Origin: Roseovarius sp.
GTDB lineage: Bacteria > Pseudomonadota > Alphaproteobacteria > Rhodobacterales > Rhodobacteraceae
Direction of reading: 5' to 3'
Assembly (NCBI GenBank): GCA_007125415.1
Contig: SLDH01000069.1
Span: 1-7,452, forward strand
DNA length: 7,452 nt
Shown here: positions 4,684-7,452 of the stretch, one piece after another
How the letters are laid out: each line of letters opens with the position of its first letter
Position numbering within the stretch: the first letter of the stretch is position 1
Notes under the pieces: generated by a model
What the model saw: only the letters and a program-made list of their open reading frames with translations
Database searches by the model: none
What the model was told of the DNA's origin: nothing
Translations under genes and position numbers: made by a program

Positions 4684-6483
4684 TCAGGCCGCAACCTCCG
4701 TCCCGGTGAATTGCAGCCGGGCCAGCCGGGCATAAAGCCCGTCTTCGGAGACAAGGCTCTCATGGGTGCCCATGGCCACAATCCGCCCCTGATCCATGAC
4801 GATAATCCGGTCCGCCTGTTTAACGGTGGCGAGCCTGTGCGCGACGATGATCGTCGTGCGTGAGCGCGCCATCGCCTCGACCGCCTTCTGCACCGCGCGC
4901 TCGCTTTCGGCGTCGAGTGCCGATGTCGCCTCGTCGAGCAACAACAAAGGTGCATCCCGCAGGATCGCCCGGGCGATGGCGATGCGCTGCTTCTGCCCGC
5001 CCGACAGCATCACGCCCCGCTCGCCCACATAGGTGTCATACCCTTCGGGCAGCGCCGTTATGAACTCATGCGCGGCCGCGGCGCGGGCCGCGGCCTCTAC
5101 CTCGGCATCGCTGGCGTCACGGCGGCCGAAGCGGATATTCTCGCGCGCCGAAGCGGCAAAGATGATCGGATCTTGCGGCACCAGCGCAATGGCGCGGCGG
5201 AAGTCATCACGGCGCATCTCATGCAGGGGCACCCCATCGAACAGGATTTGGCCTGCATCGGGGTCGTAAAAGCGCTGGATCAACTGGATGATCGTGGTCT
5301 TGCCCGCGCCCGACGGCCCCACGAGTGCGACCGTTTCCCCCGGTACGATGTCGAGATCGAACCCGTCCAGCGCAAGGGTTTCCGGACGCGACGGGTAACG
5401 GAAACTGACATCTTCAAAGCGGATAGCTCCGCGCGCGGGGCTTGGCAGCGGCTTGGGGTGCTTTGGATCCTGCACCGGGTCTTCGGCACCGAGCAATTCC
5501 ACCAGCCGCTCCGTCGCCCCCGCCGCGCGCTGCAACTCGCCCCAGATCTCCGACAGCGCGGCAACGGCACCGGCCACCATCACCGAATAGATCACGAACT
5601 GGATCAACATGCCGGGCGTCATCGTGCCCTCGCGCACCGCATTGGCCCCCATCCAGAGCACTCCGACAATGCCGGTGAAGACGAGAAAAATGACGATGAT
5701 CGTCATCAGCGCACGGGTGTTCACGCGCCGGTAAGCGGCCACATAGCTGCGTTCGGTAATGTCGGAGAACTGCTCGCGGCTGGCCGCTTCATGGGTGAAG
5801 GCCTGCACCGTCTGCACACTCAACAGCGCCTCGGAGGCATTGCCCGAACTGGCCGCGATCCAGTCCTGATTTTCGCGGCTCAGCACCCGCAAGCGGCGCC
5901 CGAGCACGAGAATGGGCACGATGACGAGCGGCACCAGCAAGAGCACCATGCCCGTGAGCTTGAGCGACGTGAAAAGCATCAGGATCAGGCCGCCCACCAG
6001 AATGAGCAGGTTGCGCAGGGCGATGGAAATGGACGAGCCGATGACACTAAGGATCAGCGTTGTGTCGGTGGTGATCCGGCTGAGCACCTCGCCCGTCATG
6101 ATGCGCTCGAAATAGGAAGGGCTCATGCCCACCACCCGATCGAAGAGCGCCTTGCGGATATCGGCCACCACCCGCTCGCCCAACCGCGTGACCAGCAGAT
6201 AGCGCAGCCCGGTGCCGAGCGCGAGCAGACCGGCGATGATCAGGGCCGCCCCGAAATAGTAGTCGAGGATCGCGCCATCTTCGGTGCCGAAATTGTCCAC
6301 CACGCGGCGTACCGCGAGCGGCAACATGAGCGAAACCATCGCGGTCAGCACCAGCGCCAGGAGCGCCGCGGCAAGCAACGCCCGGTAAGGCTTCAGGAAC
6401 GGCCAGAGAGAGACCAGAGCGCCGATGCGCCTGGATTTGTCACGGTCCTGAGAGTCTGCCCCCTCCGAGCTTTTGCGGACCAT
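4684..6483 (-). CDS. MsbA-like ABC exporter, fused membrane and ATPase domains
   Basis: A 599-residue half-size exporter that should work as a homodimer in the inner membrane. A hydrophilic N-terminus (1-25) is followed by a six-helix type IV exporter membrane domain (about 30-315; hydrophobic stretches near 35-58, 75-98, 145-170, 175-196, 258-280 and 288-312). The nucleotide-binding domain spans about 353-595. It has A-loop Tyr363, Walker A GPSGAGKTT (389-397), Q-loop Gln437, signature LSGGQ (493-497), Walker B LLLLDE with catalytic Glu518, D-loop SALD and His549. All catalytic residues are intact. It resembles the alphaproteobacterial MsbA-related family. The substrate (lipid, lipopeptide or drug) cannot be deduced. 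ATG 6483 is supported by AGGAGG just upstream. It lies alone, convergent with the lipoprotein operon and downstream of a tRNA gene on the same strand. Confidence 0.93.
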   Translation of the reverse strand: MVRKSSEGADSQDRDKSRRIGALVSLWPFLKPYRALLAAALLALVLTAMVSLMLPLAVRRVVDNFGTEDGAILDYYFGAALIIAGLLALGTGLRYLLVTRLGERVVADIRKALFDRVVGMSPSYFERIMTGEVLSRITTDTTLILSVIGSSISIALRNLLILVGGLILMLFTSLKLTGMVLLLVPLVIVPILVLGRRLRVLSRENQDWIAASSGNASEALLSVQTVQAFTHEAASREQFSDITERSYVAAYRRVNTRALMTIIVIFLVFTGIVGVLWMGANAVREGTMTPGMLIQFVIYSVMVAGAVAALSEIWGELQRAAGATERLVELLGAEDPVQDPKHPKPLPSPARGAIRFEDVSFRYPSRPETLALDGFDLDIVPGETVALVGPSGAGKTTIIQLIQRFYDPDAGQILFDGVPLHEMRRDDFRRAIALVPQDPIIFAASARENIRFGRRDASDAEVEAAARAAAAHEFITALPEGYDTYVGERGVMLSGGQKQRIAIARAILRDAPLLLLDEATSALDAESERAVQKAVEAMARSRTTIIVAHRLATVKQADRIIVMDQGRIVAMGTHESLVSEDGLYARLARLQFTGTEVAA

Positions 6484-6491
6484 TGGCCCTC

Positions 6492-6527
6492 CTGTCCAGT
6501 CATGGTTCCGCCCGCGTTATTGGACAG
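6492..6527. repeat. inverted repeat overlapping the ABC gene promoter
   Basis: CTGTCCA (6492-6498) and TGGACAG (6521-6527) are perfect 7-bp inverted repeats 22 bp apart. One arm overlaps the edge of the proposed -10 box. The other is directly upstream of the AGGAGG ribosome binding site. With transcription starting near 6509, only one arm would be in the mRNA, so a DNA operator is more likely than an RNA hairpin. Confidence 0.4.
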
Positions 6528-6545
6528 AGCCATGGAGAGCGTCAA
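6516..6545 (-). promoter_or_regulatory. possible promoter of the ABC exporter gene
   Basis: On the minus strand TTGACG (6545-6540, five of six) is followed after 18 bp by AATAAC (6521-6516, four of six). Transcription would begin near 6509, about 26 nt before the start codon. Confidence 0.5.
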
Positions 6546-6554
6546 GAGTGACTT

Positions 6555-6571
6555 GTGCCGCAACACGGCAC
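6555..6571. repeat. 6-bp hairpin between the tRNA terminator and the ABC promoter
   Basis: GTGCCG (6555-6560) and CGGCAC (6566-6571) form a perfect stem with a 5-nt loop. It lies 11 nt beyond the tRNA terminator hairpin on the minus strand and may be a second, backup stop. It has no T tract. Confidence 0.4.
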
Positions 6572-6581
6572 CTGGCCACGC

Positions 6582-6600
6582 AAAACCGCCGTCAGGCGGC
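6582..6600 (-). terminator. intrinsic terminator of tRNA-Gly
   Basis: On the minus strand, CCGCC pairs with GGCGG (6599-6595 with 6590-6586) around a TGAC loop, plus one G-U pair, followed directly by TTTT (6585-6582). It begins 25 nt after the tRNA 3' end, so the tRNA transcript should be separate from the ABC exporter mRNA. Confidence 0.75.
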
Positions 6601-6624
6601 ACCAGTCGATCAGAATGCAGCGGG

Positions 6625-6698
6625 TGGAGCGGGCGGCGGGAATCGAACCCGCGTCATTAGCTTGGAAGGCTAAGGTCTTACCACTACACAACGCCCGC
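6625..6698 (-). tRNA. tRNA-Gly(UCC)
   Basis: Reading the minus strand gives a full 74-nt cloverleaf. The acceptor stem is GCGGGCG (6698-6692) with CGCCCGC (6635-6629), discriminator T at 6628, and CCA encoded at 6627-6625. The anticodon stem is TTAGC/GCTAA with loop CTTCCAA and anticodon TCC (6666-6664). The T arm is GCGGG/CCCGC with loop TTCGATT. The D loop contains AGTGGTA. The D stem GTGT/AGAC has one G-G mismatch in its middle. Anticodon UCC reads GGA and GGG glycine codons. The gene has its own promoter-like sequence and terminator. Confidence 0.96.
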
Positions 6699-6709
6699 GC
6701 TGCGCCATG

Positions 6710-6737
6710 GGCTATGCCATCGAAGCGCAGACGTCAA
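6710..6737 (-). promoter_or_regulatory. possible promoter of tRNA-Gly
   Basis: On the minus strand TTGACG (6737-6732) lies 16 bp upstream of ATAGCC (6715-6710), or 15 bp from CATAGC (6716-6711). The -10 box is poor, as is often seen in GC-rich genomes. Initiation would fall within a few bases of the mature tRNA 5' end at 6698. Confidence 0.45.
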
Positions 6738-6773
6738 GAGAGCTTAACCCGTTCAACGTCACCCCAATGGCGA

Positions 6774-6793
6774 CGCGGCACGCCGATGCCGCG
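6774..6793 (-). terminator. 7-bp hairpin, possible terminator of the Rrf2 gene
   Basis: CGCGGCA (6774-6780) and TGCCGCG (6787-6793) form a perfect stem with a 6-nt loop, extended by one G-U pair. It sits about 40 nt downstream of the regulator's stop on the minus strand. No T run follows, so termination here would be weak or factor-assisted. A smaller GGAT/ATCC hairpin is at 6811-6822. Confidence 0.4.
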
Positions 6794-6833
6794 CAGGGCT
6801 ACAGCAGACAGGATCACGATCCCACGGGGCGGA

Positions 6834-7310
6834 TCATTCGGCGATCGGGACCGGGATCTTGCGTGGCTGCGCACAAGCCTCGGGCGCAAAGATTGCATGC
6901 AGGCGGGGATTGTTGCAGACGAGGGCATCAAGGGTGATCCCATCGAGATGCGCAAAGAAGGCATGAACCGCGTCCGCCAGCGCGGCACGCAAGCGGCACG
7001 CGCTGACCAGCGGGCAACTATTGTCCACATCGGCAAAGCACTCCGACTGCGTCACCGGCGCTTCGAGATGGCGGAAGATTTCCCCGATCACGATCTGGTC
7101 TGCGGGGCGGGCAAGGGCTATTCCGCCGGACCGGCCGCGTTGGGTGTGCAGATAGTCGAGACGCGCAAGTTTGTTGATCACCTGCGCCAGATGGCTTTCG
7201 GATATCTTGCATCTTTGGGCGATCTCGGCCTTCGTGACCAGACCACCGGTATTGGCAGCGCAATACATCAACACACGCATCGCGATGTTGCTTCGTTTGG
7301 TGATCCGCAT
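6834..7310 (-). CDS. nsrR: Rrf2-family Fe-S transcriptional regulator, NsrR-like
   Basis: A 158-residue Rrf2 regulator. The N-terminal winged helix (about 1-82: MRITKRSNIAMRVLMYCAA, KAEIAQRCKISESHLAQVINKL, and wing RGRSGGI at 58-64) is followed by a cysteine cluster ECFADVDNSCPLVSACRL with Cys91, Cys99 and Cys105. The CX7CX5C spacing is that of RirA and of roseobacter NsrR-like proteins. The HLAQVINKL helix and the tail LDGITLDALVCNNPRL resemble NsrR (LDxxTLxDLVxxNxxL) more than RirA. NsrR represses nitric-oxide detoxification genes until NO damages its cluster; RirA senses iron and cluster status. The NsrR assignment is therefore probable, not proven. ATG 7310 has GGAGGGG 7 nt upstream (7318-7324). 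Family confidence is high; the symbol is provisional. Confidence 0.8.
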   Translation of the reverse strand: MRITKRSNIAMRVLMYCAANTGGLVTKAEIAQRCKISESHLAQVINKLARLDYLHTQRGRSGGIALARPADQIVIGEIFRHLEAPVTQSECFADVDNSCPLVSACRLRAALADAVHAFFAHLDGITLDALVCNNPRLHAIFAPEACAQPRKIPVPIAE

Positions 7311-7368
7311 GAGGCCGCCCCTCCAGCTTGTGTTCCGGCCAGCATGACGTCAGATTGCCGCAGCGAAC

Positions 7369-7382
7369 ATGACATGAATCAA
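7369..7382. promoter_or_regulatory. FNR/NnrR-like box
   Basis: On the minus strand the site reads TTGAT-TCAT-GTCAT. It keeps the TGA-N6-TCA core of CRP/FNR-family sites. The left half is perfect for the FnrL type, and the right half has one mismatch to GTCAA. It lies about 65 bp upstream of the regulator's ATG, between it and whatever lies to the right. Confidence 0.35.
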
Positions 7383-7402
7383 AGGGCAGGCGGTAATCCG
7401 AC

Positions 7403-7415
7403 ATGCAGCATGCAT
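7403..7415. promoter_or_regulatory. inverted repeat, possible Rrf2 operator
   Basis: ATGCA-GCA-TGCAT is a perfect 5-bp inverted repeat followed by an A/T-rich run (ATATTTTTT, 7414-7422). NsrR half-sites in other bacteria contain ATGCAT or ATGYAT next to A/T-rich DNA. Its place just beyond the proposed -10 region fits autoregulation or control of a divergent gene outside the window. Confidence 0.35.
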
Positions 7416-7419
7416 ATTT

Positions 7420-7443
7420 TTTCGGATACGGTTCACTGGTCAA
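7420..7443 (-). promoter_or_regulatory. weak promoter candidate of the Rrf2 regulator
   Basis: On the minus strand TTGACC (7443-7438, five of six) is followed by an A-rich run, with AAATAT about 18 bp downstream as a poor -10 box. The region 7311-7452 contains no gene that I can support. A promoter for a divergent right-hand gene may also lie here. Confidence 0.3.
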
Positions 7444-7452
7444 TCGCGACAC

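Noticed and set aside
4551..4709. Possible 52-residue protein in the convergent spacer
   Set aside because: GGAGG is about 12 nt from the ATG, the sequence is low-complexity Pro/Arg, it runs into the end of the ABC gene, and it is built from hairpin-forming DNA.
5068..6660. 530-codon open frame on the plus strand opposite the ABC exporter
   Set aside because: It is rich in His, Arg, Gln and Asp in a repetitive way typical of antisense frames of GC-rich genes. It also reads through the tRNA gene. The minus-strand exporter has every catalytic motif.
6473..6673. Small plus-strand ORFs ending in GGNRTRVISLEG-like sequence
   Set aside because: This peptide is the well-known spurious translation of the antisense strand of a tRNA gene.
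7345..7352. TGACGTCA palindrome
   Set aside because: An 8-bp palindrome is easily found by chance. No bacterial regulator with this exact site is suggested by the context.
7018..7452. 144-codon minus-strand frame overlapping the Rrf2 regulator and open at the right edge
   Set aside because: It is Arg/Pro/Cys-rich and out of frame with the clear winged-helix regulator, so it is a shadow frame.

Overview
The window looks like an ordinary chromosomal segment of an alphaproteobacterium, most likely family Rhodobacteraceae (Roseobacter group or a relative). The reasons are the high GC content, a free-standing rpsD (not placed between rpsK and rpoA as in gammaproteobacteria), the hisC-tyrC pair, the alphaproteobacterial MsbA-like ABC transporter, and an Rrf2 regulator of the NsrR/RirA cysteine type. 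I see no phage genes, transposase, CRISPR array, toxin-antitoxin pair or defence island.

Layout from left to right. Positions 2-133 hold the C-terminal end of an unidentified gene. A strong sigma70-like promoter (186-213) and a leader of about 120 nt with several small hairpins precede rpsD (342-962, GTG start), which ends at a hairpin terminator (984-1010). Convergent to it is a class I SAM-dependent methyltransferase (1019-1639, minus). A 129-bp divergent promoter region with a 12-bp perfect palindrome separates this from a tight plus-strand operon: hisC (1769-2854), tyrC (2851-3762, ATGA overlap) and a lipoprotein with an extensin-like/LAS-peptidase-like domain (3767-4393, 4-nt gap).

The operon converges on a long minus-strand ABC exporter gene (4684-6483). 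The 290 bp between them carry no convincing gene but are packed with inverted repeats, including one compound palindrome (4448-4506) with two mutually exclusive inner hairpins. This is the best candidate in the window for a repeated palindromic element or bidirectional terminator. Upstream of the ABC gene, also on the minus strand, are tRNA-Gly(UCC) with encoded CCA and its own terminator, then an Rrf2-family Fe-S regulator resembling NsrR (6834-7310). The regulator's upstream region holds an inverted repeat and an FNR-like box, suggesting a nitrosative-stress or oxygen-linked locus just beyond the right edge.

Functionally, hisC and tyrC can cooperate in tyrosine/phenylalanine and histidine synthesis. 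The lipoprotein and the ABC exporter suggest envelope work. The right-hand regulator probably senses NO or Fe-S/iron status. The window does not show an obviously new multi-gene system; the open questions are in the non-coding parts (rpsD leader, the palindrome cluster, the operator-like repeats) and in the enzymatic role of the extensin-like lipoprotein.
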